This document shows, piece by piece, positions 17,174 through 25,970 of a DNA stretch of 64,000 bases; positions within the stretch are counted from its first letter, which is position 1; each line of letters begins with the position of its first letter. A model generated the notes under the pieces. That model saw nothing but the letters and a program-made list of their open reading frames with translations. It was not told the DNA's origin and searched no databases. The stretch covers positions 62,001-126,000 of the forward strand of contig NZ_JAENHL010000007.1 in NCBI RefSeq assembly GCF_016595235.1, written 5' to 3'. The translations under genes were made by a program, and so were the position numbers. This DNA comes from Taklimakanibacter albus (GTDB taxonomy: Bacteria > Pseudomonadota > Alphaproteobacteria > Rhizobiales > Aestuariivirgaceae).

Positions 17174-18907
17174 ATGGAAGCGGATATCTTCAAGGACATC
17201 ATCGTGCCGGTCATCGGCGGCCTGGGCATCTTCATGCTCGGCCTCGAATTCATGGCCAACGGCATCCAGGCCCTTTCCGTCAACCGCATGCGTGAATGGC
17301 TGGCGAGGATCGCCGGCACGCCCGCCAAGGGCGTCATCGCCGGCACGTTGATCACCGGCGTCATCCAATCCTCGACCGCCATGACGGTGATGGTCGTCGG
17401 TCTCGTCAATGCCGGCGTCATCGCGCTCCGACCCGCCATCAGCGTCATCATGGGCGCCAATATCGGCACCACGCTCGGCAACGGCCTCATCGCTTTGCCG
17501 CTCGGCCCCCTGGGGCTCCTGCTCGGTGGCATCTTCGCCCTGGTGTATGTCTTCGCCAAAAGCGAGAAGATCCGCAACATCGCGCTCGCCTGCATGGGTT
17601 TCGCCCTCATCTTCTACGGCCTGAACCTGATGACCGGGGGCTTGCGTCCCTTGCGCGGCATGCCGGAAGTGATGTCGATCATTTCAGGCCTGCATGCCGA
17701 AAGTTTTGTCGGCCTCGTCGTCTGCATCCTCATCGCCGCCCTCATCACAGCCCTCATCCACTCCTCCTCGGCCACCATCGGTATCGTGATGGGTCTCGGC
17801 GCGGCCGGCGTGCTCGACTGGCAGACGGCGGTCGCCTTCTCGCTCGGCGCCGATCGCGGCACCACCATCACCTCGTGGATGGCCTCGCTCAACCTGTCGA
17901 AGAACGCCAAACGCGCGGCTTACGCCCATATGTCGTTCAACTTCATCGGCGTGGCAGTGATGATCATATTGTTCTTCCCGGCCATCGAGATCCTGAAATT
18001 CGCCATGGGCTGGTTCGGCGGCGATCCGGGCGTGCCGGTCATGGTCGGCGGCAAGGAGACCTTCCCGCTGGTGCCGGTCGCCGTCGGTCTGTTCTCGACC
18101 GCCTTCAATGTCTTCAACACCGTGCTGCTCTTCCCCTTTGTCGGCGTCTTCGAGCAGGTCCTCTCGCGCATCGGTCGTACCGCGGCGGAGGACATCGAGG
18201 ACTATTCGGTGCCGAAATACCTGAAGCGCGAATTGACCAGCGACTTCACCAATTCGGTCAATGCCGTGCAGCAGGAGACTTTGCGCCATCTCAATGCCGG
18301 CGCCCTCTTCCTCGACATCGCGCGCGGCGTGAAGACGGCGCCGAGCGATCCCGGCGAGCACTATGTCGCGACCGACATATTGAGCCGCGATATCCGCTCC
18401 TTCTCGGCTGCCCTGTTCAAGGACAGCATGCCCTATGACCAACAGGATCTGGTGGGAAGCCTCATCGAGGAAGCGGATTTTTCGGCGAGCCTCGCCGAGA
18501 CGCTGCATCAGGTGGCGCGCCGGGTGAAGCGCGAGAAGTTCACCGCCGACGCCGAGAAGGTGGTGACCGCCGCCTTGACCCGGCTGGAGTTCCGCCTGCG
18601 CGAGATCCTGCCCGATTTCGGCGTGCCCAATCCCGCCGTGCCGACCGGCCATGTGAAGCTCAACTCCGTCGAGGAGCTGCGCGAAAAGGCCCTGCTGCTC
18701 GGTCCGCAAGTGTCTTCGGGCGAGCGCGGCGCCATCCTGGCGCTGCTCGGCAGTATCGAGCGCGCCGAGCTGCTGATCCGCCGCATCGACGCGGAGCGTC
18801 AGTCGGTGAACCGCGCCGAGGTCATCGCCCGCGCCAAAGCCACAATGACCAAGCCCGACCGTCGTCCCGATATCGACGGCAGCTTCAACCCCGCCCCGGC
18901 GGAGTAA
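17174..18907 (+). CDS. Na+/phosphate cotransporter with PhoU-like tail
   Basis: A 577-residue membrane protein of the NptA/YjbB (Na_Pi_cotrans) family. The two inverted repeat halves carry GVIQSSTAMTVMVVGLVNAG near residue 60 and ALIHSSSATIGIVMGLGAAG near residue 195, the QSS and SSSA motifs that line the phosphate and sodium sites. From about residue 350 a soluble helical region resembles PhoU and is likely regulatory. It is probably cotranscribed with the pstS-like gene. Confidence 0.88.
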   Translation: MEADIFKDIIVPVIGGLGIFMLGLEFMANGIQALSVNRMREWLARIAGTPAKGVIAGTLITGVIQSSTAMTVMVVGLVNAGVIALRPAISVIMGANIGTTLGNGLIALPLGPLGLLLGGIFALVYVFAKSEKIRNIALACMGFALIFYGLNLMTGGLRPLRGMPEVMSIISGLHAESFVGLVVCILIAALITALIHSSSATIGIVMGLGAAGVLDWQTAVAFSLGADRGTTITSWMASLNLSKNAKRAAYAHMSFNFIGVAVMIILFFPAIEILKFAMGWFGGDPGVPVMVGGKETFPLVPVAVGLFSTAFNVFNTVLLFPFVGVFEQVLSRIGRTAAEDIEDYSVPKYLKRELTSDFTNSVNAVQQETLRHLNAGALFLDIARGVKTAPSDPGEHYVATDILSRDIRSFSAALFKDSMPYDQQDLVGSLIEEADFSASLAETLHQVARRVKREKFTADAEKVVTAALTRLEFRLREILPDFGVPNPAVPTGHVKLNSVEELREKALLLGPQVSSGERGAILALLGSIERAELLIRRIDAERQSVNRAEVIARAKATMTKPDRRPDIDGSFNPAPAE

Positions 18908-18913
18908 ACGAAA

Positions 18914-18943
18914 AAGCCCTTCTCCCGCTTGCGGGAGAAGGGC
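18914..18943 (-). terminator. Terminator between convergent genes, rhizobial-type palindrome
   Basis: A near-perfect palindrome of two 13-base arms (AGCCCTTCTCCCG / CGGGAGAAGGGCT) around a CTTG loop. On the minus strand it is followed by TTTTTCG, so it can end the FAH-gene transcript. A partial relative, GCAAGCGGGAGAAGGG, is found near 57982, which marks it as a dispersed repeat. Confidence 0.8.
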
Positions 18944-18969
18944 TCAATTCGATCAGAATAGCCGCGCGC

Positions 18970-19815
18970 TTACTTATCGCGCACGACCTTCTGCTGCTGG
19001 ACGCCCAGGCCTTCGATGCCGATGCGCATGACGTCACCGGGTTTCAGGAAGCGCTGTGGCTTCATGCCCATGCCGACGCCCGGCGGCGTGCCGGTCGTGA
19101 TGATGTCGCCCGGCATCAAGGTGAAGAACTGCGACAGATAAGCGACGATATGGGCGACGCCGAACACCATGGTCGATGTCGAGCCGTCCTGCACTTTCTT
19201 GCCGTTGAGCTCGAGCCACAATTTGAGCTTCTGCGGGTCCTTGACCTCGTCCGTCGTCACCAGCCACGGGCCGATCGGGCCGAACGTGTCATAGGACTTG
19301 CCCTTGGTCCACTGGCCGGCGCGCTCGATCTGGAATTCGCGCTCGGACAGGTCGTTGATGGTGCAATAACCCGCCACATGGGCGAGCGCGTCCTTCTTCT
19401 TGATGTTCTTGGCGCGCGTGCCGATGATGACGCCGAGCTCGACTTCCCAGTCCGACTTCTTCGACTTGGGCGGGATGGTCACATCATCGTCCGGACCGGA
19501 AATGCAGCTCACATGTTTGGTGAAGACGACGGGCTCGGGCGGGACGGGCAGGTTCGATTCCGCCGCATGATCGGAATAGTTGAGGCCGATGGCGATGAAT
19601 TTCTGCGGATTGGCGACGCACGGTCCGATGCGCGGCGTGCCGCGCACCAAAGGCAGCGATTCCGGCTTGATCTTGGCGAGGCGCGTCAGGCTCTTCGGGC
19701 TGATCGTCTCGCCGCTGATGTCGGCGATGATGCCGGAGAGATCGCGGATACGGCCTTCCTTGTCGAGGACGCCCGGCTTCTCCTTGCCCTTCGCTCCATA
19801 ACGCAGCAGTTTCAT
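18970..19815 (-). CDS. Fumarylacetoacetate hydrolase family protein
   Basis: A 281-residue member of the FAH superfamily. The metal-binding region includes WEVELGVIIG near residue 123 and the family motifs GYCTINDLSEREFQ and TTGTPPGVGMGMKP. Related enzymes act on ureidoglycolate, acylpyruvates or 2-keto-4-pentenoates; the sequence alone does not decide which. It is the last gene of the chain starting with lutA and overlaps the preceding gene by four bases. Given the neighbours, a 2-keto acid substrate is plausible. Confidence 0.88.
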   Translation of the reverse strand: MKLLRYGAKGKEKPGVLDKEGRIRDLSGIIADISGETISPKSLTRLAKIKPESLPLVRGTPRIGPCVANPQKFIAIGLNYSDHAAESNLPVPPEPVVFTKHVSCISGPDDDVTIPPKSKKSDWEVELGVIIGTRAKNIKKKDALAHVAGYCTINDLSEREFQIERAGQWTKGKSYDTFGPIGPWLVTTDEVKDPQKLKLWLELNGKKVQDGSTSTMVFGVAHIVAYLSQFFTLMPGDIITTGTPPGVGMGMKPQRFLKPGDVMRIGIEGLGVQQQKVVRDK

Positions 19816-20417
19816 ATAATCCCCTTCCCCAATGATTGGACTGACGGATGCCAGCGTGGTTGAAAACCGCGCGCGAGAATGCCGACATAGAGTGCCGGAG
19901 TCAAAAGCTTAGCGCTCATGACTGGCCTGCGCGGAACGGCCAATTGGTAGCCCTCGAAGGACCATTTGAGCAGGCGATCGCCCAGAACCGCGAAAGGCCC
20001 CTCGCCGGCGTCGATCATGGCGCCATCGGGAAGTTTCGCCACCTCGATATCTGGCCTGGGGCTGCGCCTCTCCTTGTCGACGATGCGGTCGGCCTCGTCC
20101 GCCATGAGCGGCGGCGAGGCCAGCGACAGAAAGCGTTGCGCCTCCTTGCGCCGGCAATAGAAACAGGGCCGGTGCCCGGCCGCCAGCGCCGTCACCTCGT
20201 CGAGGAAGAACAGCGACGTATAGCCCTTGCCCATCGGCTCGTGATGAACGCCCTTCCAATAGAGATCGCAGCAGATCCAGTGCCGGCTCGCCCAGCGCCT
20301 TTTGCCGAGGGTCTGGTCGTCGCGATGGAACTTGCCGCCGCGATTGCCCATCATCGTCCCGCGCGCCGGGCTCGCGACGATCTCGCCATAAGGAGTGACG
20401 CGGTTCTGCAGGGTCAT
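19812..20417 (-). CDS. Conserved-looking hypothetical protein
   Basis: A 201-residue soluble protein that I do not recognise. It has a paired cysteine motif, CFYCRRKEAQRF near residue 85, and an N-terminal region rich in Gly and Arg (ASPARGTMMGNRG). The ATG at 20417 was preferred to an upstream in-frame start because it follows the preceding stop by one base. It overlaps the FAH gene by four bases, so it is probably translated with that operon. Confidence 0.6.
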   Translation of the reverse strand: MTLQNRVTPYGEIVASPARGTMMGNRGGKFHRDDQTLGKRRWASRHWICCDLYWKGVHHEPMGKGYTSLFFLDEVTALAAGHRPCFYCRRKEAQRFLSLASPPLMADEADRIVDKERRSPRPDIEVAKLPDGAMIDAGEGPFAVLGDRLLKWSFEGYQLAVPRRPVMSAKLLTPALYVGILARGFQPRWHPSVQSLGKGII

Positions 20418-20418
20418 G

Positions 20419-20964
20419 TCAGCGTTCCCTAGGCGGGACTTCGGCGCAGCCCTTGGCGCCATGCGGGTTGTCCTTGTCGCAGGCCAGCGCCCGACGCAGA
20501 TATTCCGGAAATATCGTTGGTCGCTCGGCGCATTCGATGAGCGCCACCCCCTTGCCTTTCTTGTCCTTTACCTCGACGCCGGCCTCGCCGTCCATCGCCT
20601 CCGCCGGCGCCTCATCGCCTTCCCAGCGGGCGACGGAATAGACTCGATAAGTGTAGCCGGCATTCCGGAAGCGGACATTGACCGTGTAGCTGCGCGCGCC
20701 CCGCACATGTGAGAAGAACAGCTTCTTCGCCCCTTCCGCCGCATCGGCCGGATAGACGAGTTCGTTCTTCTCCTCGTTTCCGAAGCGATACTGGATGTCC
20801 CGCCAGGACTGGCCCGGTTCCGCCTCGACGGCACAGATCTCGATATATTTGCCGGCGGCGCCGGTTTCACAGACGAAAAGCGGCGCTTCGTTGCGGTCGC
20901 TCATGCAGGCTTGCGCCGCCGCAGGCAAAAGCAGAAGGACGAGAGCCGCCGCCACGTATCTCAT
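20419..20964 (-). CDS. Secreted hypothetical protein
   Basis: A 181-residue protein with a clear Sec signal peptide (MRYVAAALVLLLLPAAAQA, cut before CMSDR or after AQA). Several cysteines in the mature part (C20, C30, C43) suggest disulfides or, since a Cys follows the hydrophobic stretch, perhaps a lipoprotein, though the preceding AQA is not a typical lipobox. The start overlaps the stop of the glycolipid-binding-like gene. Function unknown. Confidence 0.65.
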   Translation of the reverse strand: MRYVAAALVLLLLPAAAQACMSDRNEAPLFVCETGAAGKYIEICAVEAEPGQSWRDIQYRFGNEEKNELVYPADAAEGAKKLFFSHVRGARSYTVNVRFRNAGYTYRVYSVARWEGDEAPAEAMDGEAGVEVKDKKGKGVALIECAERPTIFPEYLRRALACDKDNPHGAKGCAEVPPRER

Positions 20965-21515
20965 GCGACGCGCCGGAACAGGCCGGGATAATCCGAGACG
21001 AGCCCGAAGTCGTCGAAAACGATCTCGGCCTCGAAGGCGCCATCCGTTGCTTCATAATGGAAGCGCCGTCCGGGCTCGCGGCAGGTGTAACGCTGGCCGT
21101 CGACGAAGGGGTCGAGCGTATCGGTGGGCATCCACAACATGGCGAATTCATGCGCCTGCCCCTTGGCGAACGCCATCCGCCTGACGGGCAGGCTGTTGGT
21201 GAAGCAGGTAAAGGAGAGATCGATGTCAATGCAGCCGTCGAAGACGGGCAGCCTGTTGCCATTGCCGTCCTCCCAGCGCCCCGGCGCCGGGGAGCGGAAC
21301 TCGCGCCGGCGTCCGTCGACTGAATCGACCGTGAAGCTCAAAGTGCGCCAGCTTTTGTTGAGATCGATCGCGTAAGAAACGGCAAAGGACGGGCCGATCA
21401 CATTGCTACGCACGCTGTAGCCGTCGGGCGTCGCGCGGAGGATGAGATGTTCGAGGCCTTCGCCCTCCTCGGGCCGCCAGCGCGCGACGATCTCTTCCAC
21501 CTTCTTCCACATCAT
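20961..21515 (-). CDS. Putative glycolipid-binding protein (DUF1089 type)
   Basis: A 184-residue protein resembling the putative glycolipid-binding family (PF06475). Matching parts are LEHLILRATPDGYSVRSNVIG, the segment CIDIDLSFTCFTNSLPVRRM, and the C-terminal FGLVSDYPGLFRRV. The biochemical role of the family is poorly known. It overlaps lutC by four bases and the secreted-protein gene by four bases. Confidence 0.72.
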   Translation of the reverse strand: MMWKKVEEIVARWRPEEGEGLEHLILRATPDGYSVRSNVIGPSFAVSYAIDLNKSWRTLSFTVDSVDGRRREFRSPAPGRWEDGNGNRLPVFDGCIDIDLSFTCFTNSLPVRRMAFAKGQAHEFAMLWMPTDTLDPFVDGQRYTCREPGRRFHYEATDGAFEAEIVFDDFGLVSDYPGLFRRVA

Positions 21516-22189
21516 GGCCGCCTGACGATGATCACATGCATGTCCTTGGGCCCATGCGCCGGACGCACGATCGTCTGCTCGATATCGCCGGTGCGCGAGG
21601 GGCCCGAGATCATGTTCACGGTGCGCGGCATCTGACCGGGCCCGTAGATGTCGCGCAGGCGCGTCCAGACCTCTTCATAGCTCGCGGTGATGTCCTTGGC
21701 CTCGAGCAGCACGATGTGCGCCTCGGGCATGAAATTGAGCGTCGTCGGGTTGTCGACGCCTGAGAGCTGGACGACGGTGCCCGTTTCGGCGACGCCGGCA
21801 AAGGCATGAGTGAGCGACGCGGTGTCGGCGTCCTCCGCCCGCCCCTCCTTTACGGTGAGCGTCTGGGCACGGTGCCAGGGGAGATTGGCGAGATATTCGT
21901 CGCGGCCACGCCGGATCATCGCCGGCCGGTTCGTATTGCGCAGATAGGTGGCGACCGAAGCCGGCACGTCGTTCAGGTCGCGCAGAATTTCGACCGTGCC
22001 GCCGACCGCTTCCATCATGCGGACAAAGACCTCGATGCGGTGCGCCTCATCACCCTGGCCGCGTTCCGGCACCAGATTGCGCTGCGGATGCTGGAGACGC
22101 GCTTCGACGGCAGCGACGCGAGCGGTTTCATCACCCTTGTCTGCCGAGCTGCGGATACGCGCGAAAATGCGAGAGCGGGCATTATCCAT
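21512..22189 (-). CDS. lutC: Lactate utilization protein LutC
   Basis: A 225-residue LUD-domain (YkgG) protein, a subunit of the LutABC complex that oxidises L-lactate. Family features are the N-terminal ARSRIFARIR, AGVAETGTVVQLSG and NMISGPSRTGDIEQTIVRPAHGP. The start lies 8 bp inside lutB, and it overlaps the next gene by four bases. Confidence 0.9.
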   Translation of the reverse strand: MDNARSRIFARIRSSADKGDETARVAAVEARLQHPQRNLVPERGQGDEAHRIEVFVRMMEAVGGTVEILRDLNDVPASVATYLRNTNRPAMIRRGRDEYLANLPWHRAQTLTVKEGRAEDADTASLTHAFAGVAETGTVVQLSGVDNPTTLNFMPEAHIVLLEAKDITASYEEVWTRLRDIYGPGQMPRTVNMISGPSRTGDIEQTIVRPAHGPKDMHVIIVRRP

Positions 22190-23600
22190 GACGGCGCTCC
22201 TTCCACATCGCCTGGAAGGTCTTGCCCTGCGGCGCCGGCATGTCGCGATAACGTGTCCAGCCCTGGGCGAGAGGCAGGCTGGCGAGCCTGCCCTTCTTGC
22301 CGCTCATGACACTGAGAAGGCGCGCCGCAACCCGCGTGCCGAATTGATAGAGCTTCGGCCGTTTGGCGAAGTAGGCCCAGACGCCGAGGCCTGTGCGCAC
22401 CGCGCCGGGGGTCAGATGTTTTTCGAACTCCTTCTCGCGCCAATGCCGCAGCAGACGCGGCAAGGGAATGCGCATCGGACAGACTTCTTCGCAACGTCCG
22501 CAGAAGGTCGAGGCGTTGGGCAAATGCTTCGCCTTCTCGATGCCGATGAGCGCCGGTGTCACCACTGAGCCGATGGGGCCCGGATAGACCCAGCCATAGG
22601 CATGGCCGCCCACCGCCTGGTAGACCGGACAGTGATTGAGGCAGGCGCCGCAGCGTATGCAGCGCAGCATGTCCTGGAATTCAGTGCCGAGCACATTCGA
22701 TCGGCCATTGTCGAGGATGACGACATGATATTCGCCGGGGCCGTCCGGATCTTCCGGCCGCCTGGGTCCGGTCGAGAAGGTCGTATAGTTGGAGAAATCC
22801 TGCCCCGTCGCCGAGCGCGCCAGCACACGCAAGATAGTCGTCGCATCCTCGAGCGTCGGCACGATTTTTTCGATCGAGGCAATGACGATATGCGCCTTGG
22901 GCAAGGTCTGGGTCAGGTCACCATTGCCCTCATTGGTGACGATGATCGAGGTGCCGGTCTCGGCAATGAGGAAATTGGCACCGGTGATGCCGACATCGGC
23001 ATCAAGATATTTCTGGCGCAGCACGGTGCGCGCCTCTTCGACCAGCGTCGGGATCTCGGTGAGATCGCGATTGGGGTCGAGATGCGTGTGGGCTTTGCGG
23101 AAGTCGGCCTCGATCTGGTCGCGCGTCAGATGCACGGCGGGCGCGATGATGTGGCTCGGCGGCTCATTGCGCAACTGGATCAGATATTCGCCGAGATCGG
23201 TCTCGACCGGCGTCACCCCGGCCGCTTCCAACGCCTGGTTGAGGCCGATCTCTTCCGAGATCATCGACTTGCCCTTGGTGGCGAGCTTGGCATCGAGCTT
23301 GCGGCAGATGCCAAGAATGGCGGCACGCGCCTCCTCCGCCGTCTCCGCCCAATGGACATGGCCGCCGCTTTCCACGACTTTCGCCTCATAGCGCTCGAGA
23401 TAGAGATCGAGATGAGCGAGCACATGGTCCTTGATGTCGCGCGCCTGGTCGCGCAGGGCATCGAATTCCGGCAGGCCGGCCCGGGCCTTGGCGCGCTTCT
23501 CGATGAAACGCGGTCCGGTTTCGGTCATCGTCCCTTGCAACTGGCTGTCGGCGATGGCGCGCGCCACATTGCTGGTGAATTCAGCGGTCTTGGCCTCCAT
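22182..23600 (-). CDS. lutB: Lactate utilization iron-sulfur protein LutB
   Basis: A 472-residue protein with an N-terminal LUD domain and C-terminal ferredoxin-like clusters: CIRCGACLNHCPVY near residue 313 and CGRCEEVCPMRIPLP near residue 363, enough for two 4Fe-4S centres. The LUD part shows AETGTSIIVTNEGNG. The ATG at 23600 overlaps the lutA stop (TAATG). A longer frame runs upstream through lutA but has no homology. Confidence 0.92.
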   Translation of the reverse strand: MEAKTAEFTSNVARAIADSQLQGTMTETGPRFIEKRAKARAGLPEFDALRDQARDIKDHVLAHLDLYLERYEAKVVESGGHVHWAETAEEARAAILGICRKLDAKLATKGKSMISEEIGLNQALEAAGVTPVETDLGEYLIQLRNEPPSHIIAPAVHLTRDQIEADFRKAHTHLDPNRDLTEIPTLVEEARTVLRQKYLDADVGITGANFLIAETGTSIIVTNEGNGDLTQTLPKAHIVIASIEKIVPTLEDATTILRVLARSATGQDFSNYTTFSTGPRRPEDPDGPGEYHVVILDNGRSNVLGTEFQDMLRCIRCGACLNHCPVYQAVGGHAYGWVYPGPIGSVVTPALIGIEKAKHLPNASTFCGRCEEVCPMRIPLPRLLRHWREKEFEKHLTPGAVRTGLGVWAYFAKRPKLYQFGTRVAARLLSVMSGKKGRLASLPLAQGWTRYRDMPAPQGKTFQAMWKERRHG

Positions 23601-24373
23601 TATTCGCCCTCCGCGATGGGGGGCGTCGCCGTATCGCCGGCGAGGATTTCGGCGACATGGCGAGCTTTGAGGGTCGAGCCTTCGCGCTTGAGCTTGCCGG
23701 CCATGTTCATGAGGCAGCCGAGATCGCCGGCGAGCAGCAGATCGGCGCCGGTGGCCGCGATCTTTTTCGTCTTCTTGGCGACCATGACATTGGAGATGTC
23801 GGGATATTTCACGCAGAACGTGCCGCCGAAGCCGCAGCACACTTCGGCATCCTCCATCTCGACGAGATCGAGCCCTTCGACAGTCCGCAGCAGCTTGCGC
23901 GGTTCCGCCTTGACACCGAGCTCACGCAGGCCCGAGCAGGAATCGTGATAGGTGGCCGAGCCGTCGAAACGCGCGGCGACCTTTTCCTGCTTCATGACCC
24001 GAACTAGGAAGGAGACCAGCTCATAGGTCTTCGCCGCCAGGGCATCGGCGGCCGCACGGTCGGGCGAGCCCGTCGCGAAGAGTTCGGGATAATGGGCCTT
24101 GATCATGCCGGCGCAGGAACCGGACGGGGCCACGACATAGTCGTAAGGAGAGAAGGCCTTGATGACGGCGCGGGCGATGTCGGCGGTATCCTTGCGGTCG
24201 CCCGAATTGAAGGCCGGCTGGCCGCAGCAGGTCTGGCTTTCCGGAACCTCGACCACGCAGCCCGCCTCTTCCAGAAGCTTGACGGTGGCGAAGCCGACCG
24301 ACGGCCGGAATAGATCGACGAGGCAAGTCACGAAAAGGCCGACGCGCGGCCGGGTCAGCTCCATCAGGCGCAT
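23600..24373 (-). CDS. lutA: Lactate utilization protein LutA
   Basis: A 257-residue CCG-domain protein. The two Cys-rich motifs are TCCGQPAFNSG near residue 50 and VCCGFGGTF near residue 190, each probably helping bind an Fe-S cluster, as in the HdrB and GlcF families. ATG codons at 24373 and 24364 both fit. It is the first gene of a seven-gene overlapping chain and diverges from glcD across about 106 bp; no GntR-type operator was recognised there. Confidence 0.9.
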   Translation of the reverse strand: MRLMELTRPRVGLFVTCLVDLFRPSVGFATVKLLEEAGCVVEVPESQTCCGQPAFNSGDRKDTADIARAVIKAFSPYDYVVAPSGSCAGMIKAHYPELFATGSPDRAAADALAAKTYELVSFLVRVMKQEKVAARFDGSATYHDSCSGLRELGVKAEPRKLLRTVEGLDLVEMEDAEVCCGFGGTFCVKYPDISNVMVAKKTKKIAATGADLLLAGDLGCLMNMAGKLKREGSTLKARHVAEILAGDTATPPIAEGE

Positions 24374-24479
24374 CCCAATATTATCCGGGCCTGTCTTATG
24401 GCGCGAGGCATGCCTGCCCCGCAAGTATTTATGTGATAAAATGGATTGAGCAATCCGCCGCAGTATGGGACTAAGAGCC

Positions 24480-25970
24480 ATGGTTGCAATGCCTTTACCC
24501 GACAAGACGGCCCTCGCCCGGCGGCGTGAGATCGCCGCCGCCTTGCGTCAATTCGTACCGGGCGAAGGCGTCATCGAGGCCCCCGTCGAGATGCGGGCCT
24601 ACGAGACCGACGGCCTCACCGCCTATCGCCAGATGCCGCTGGTCGTGGTGCTGCCCGAGACCACGGCGCAAGTGAGCGCCGTCCTCAAATATTGTCACGA
24701 ACAGAACATCAAGGTGGTGCCGCGCGGGGCCGGCACCTCTTTGTCGGGCGGCGCCCTGCCGCTCGCCGACGGCGTGCTCCTCGGCCTCGGCAAGTTCAAC
24801 CGCATTCTCGATATCGATTACGCCAATCGCTGTGTCGTCACCCAGCCGGGTGTGACCAACCTCGCCATCACCCAGGCGGTGCAGCACAAGGGCTTCTATT
24901 ACGCGCCCGACCCCTCCTCACAGATCGCCTGCACCATCGGCGGCAATGTCGCGGAGAATTCAGGCGGCGTGCATTGCCTCAAATATGGGCTCACCGCCAA
25001 TAATGTGCTGGGCATCGAGATGGTGCTGATCACCGGCGAGGTGATCCGGCTCGGCGGCAAGCATCTCGACAGCGAGGCCTATGACCTCCTGGGCGTCATG
25101 ACCGGCTCCGAAGGCCTGCTCGGCGTAGTCACCGAGGTCACGGTGCGCATCCTGCAGAAACCCGAGACGGCGCGCGCCGTGCTGATCGGCTTTCCCTCCA
25201 ATGAGGACGCCGGCAAATGCGTGGCCGATGTCATTTCCGCCGGCATCATTCCGGGCGGCATGGAGATGATGGACCGCCCCGCCATCCACGCGGCGGAGGA
25301 ATTCGTCCATGCCGGCTATCCGCTCGAGGCGGAAGCGCTGCTCATCATCGAGCTCGATGGCTGCGCCGCCGAGATCGATCACCTGATCGAGCGGGTCGTC
25401 ACGATCGCCGAAGCCAACCGCTCGAATTCCTGCCGCGTATCGCAATCGGAAGACGAGCGCCTGGTTTTCTGGGCCGGTCGCAAGGCAGCCTTCCCGGCGG
25501 TCGGCCGCATCTCGCCCGATTATCTGTGCATGGACGGCACCATCCCGCGCCGGCGCCTGCCGGAAGTGCTGCAGGGCATGGAAGATCTGTCGCGCCATTA
25601 TGGCCTGCGGGTTGCCAATGTCTTCCATGCCGGCGACGGCAATCTCCATCCGCTCATCCTGTTCGATGCCAATGATCCGGACGAGCTCGAACGCGCCGAA
25701 AAATTCGGCGCGGATATATTGCGGCTTTGTGTGAAGGTGGGCGGCGTGCTCACCGGCGAGCATGGCGTCGGCATCGAGAAGCGCGACCTGATGCCGGAAA
25801 TGTTCTCCGAGGCCGATCTCAACCAGCAGCAACGGCTCAAATGCGCTTTCGACGCCAAGGGCCTGCTCAATCCGGGCAAGGTCTTCCCGGTGCTGCATCG
25901 CTGCGCCGAGCTTGGCCGCATGGTGGTGCGCGGCGGCAAGCTGCCCCATGCCGATCTTCCGAGGTTCTGA
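24480..25970 (+). CDS. glcD: Glycolate oxidase FAD subunit GlcD
   Basis: Oxidises glycolate to glyoxylate. The 496-residue protein has the PCMH-type FAD domain (VVPRGAGTSLSGGALPL near residue 77, TIGGNVAENSGGVHCLKYG) and the C-terminal FAD-oxidase domain (HAGDGNLHPLILFD, TGEHGVGIEKR). The start at 24480 is preceded by GGGA; an ATG at 24465 is in frame. First gene of glcDEF-aceB, and GTG of glcE follows its stop immediately. Confidence 0.94.
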   Translation: MVAMPLPDKTALARRREIAAALRQFVPGEGVIEAPVEMRAYETDGLTAYRQMPLVVVLPETTAQVSAVLKYCHEQNIKVVPRGAGTSLSGGALPLADGVLLGLGKFNRILDIDYANRCVVTQPGVTNLAITQAVQHKGFYYAPDPSSQIACTIGGNVAENSGGVHCLKYGLTANNVLGIEMVLITGEVIRLGGKHLDSEAYDLLGVMTGSEGLLGVVTEVTVRILQKPETARAVLIGFPSNEDAGKCVADVISAGIIPGGMEMMDRPAIHAAEEFVHAGYPLEAEALLIIELDGCAAEIDHLIERVVTIAEANRSNSCRVSQSEDERLVFWAGRKAAFPAVGRISPDYLCMDGTIPRRRLPEVLQGMEDLSRHYGLRVANVFHAGDGNLHPLILFDANDPDELERAEKFGADILRLCVKVGGVLTGEHGVGIEKRDLMPEMFSEADLNQQQRLKCAFDAKGLLNPGKVFPVLHRCAELGRMVVRGGKLPHADLPRF

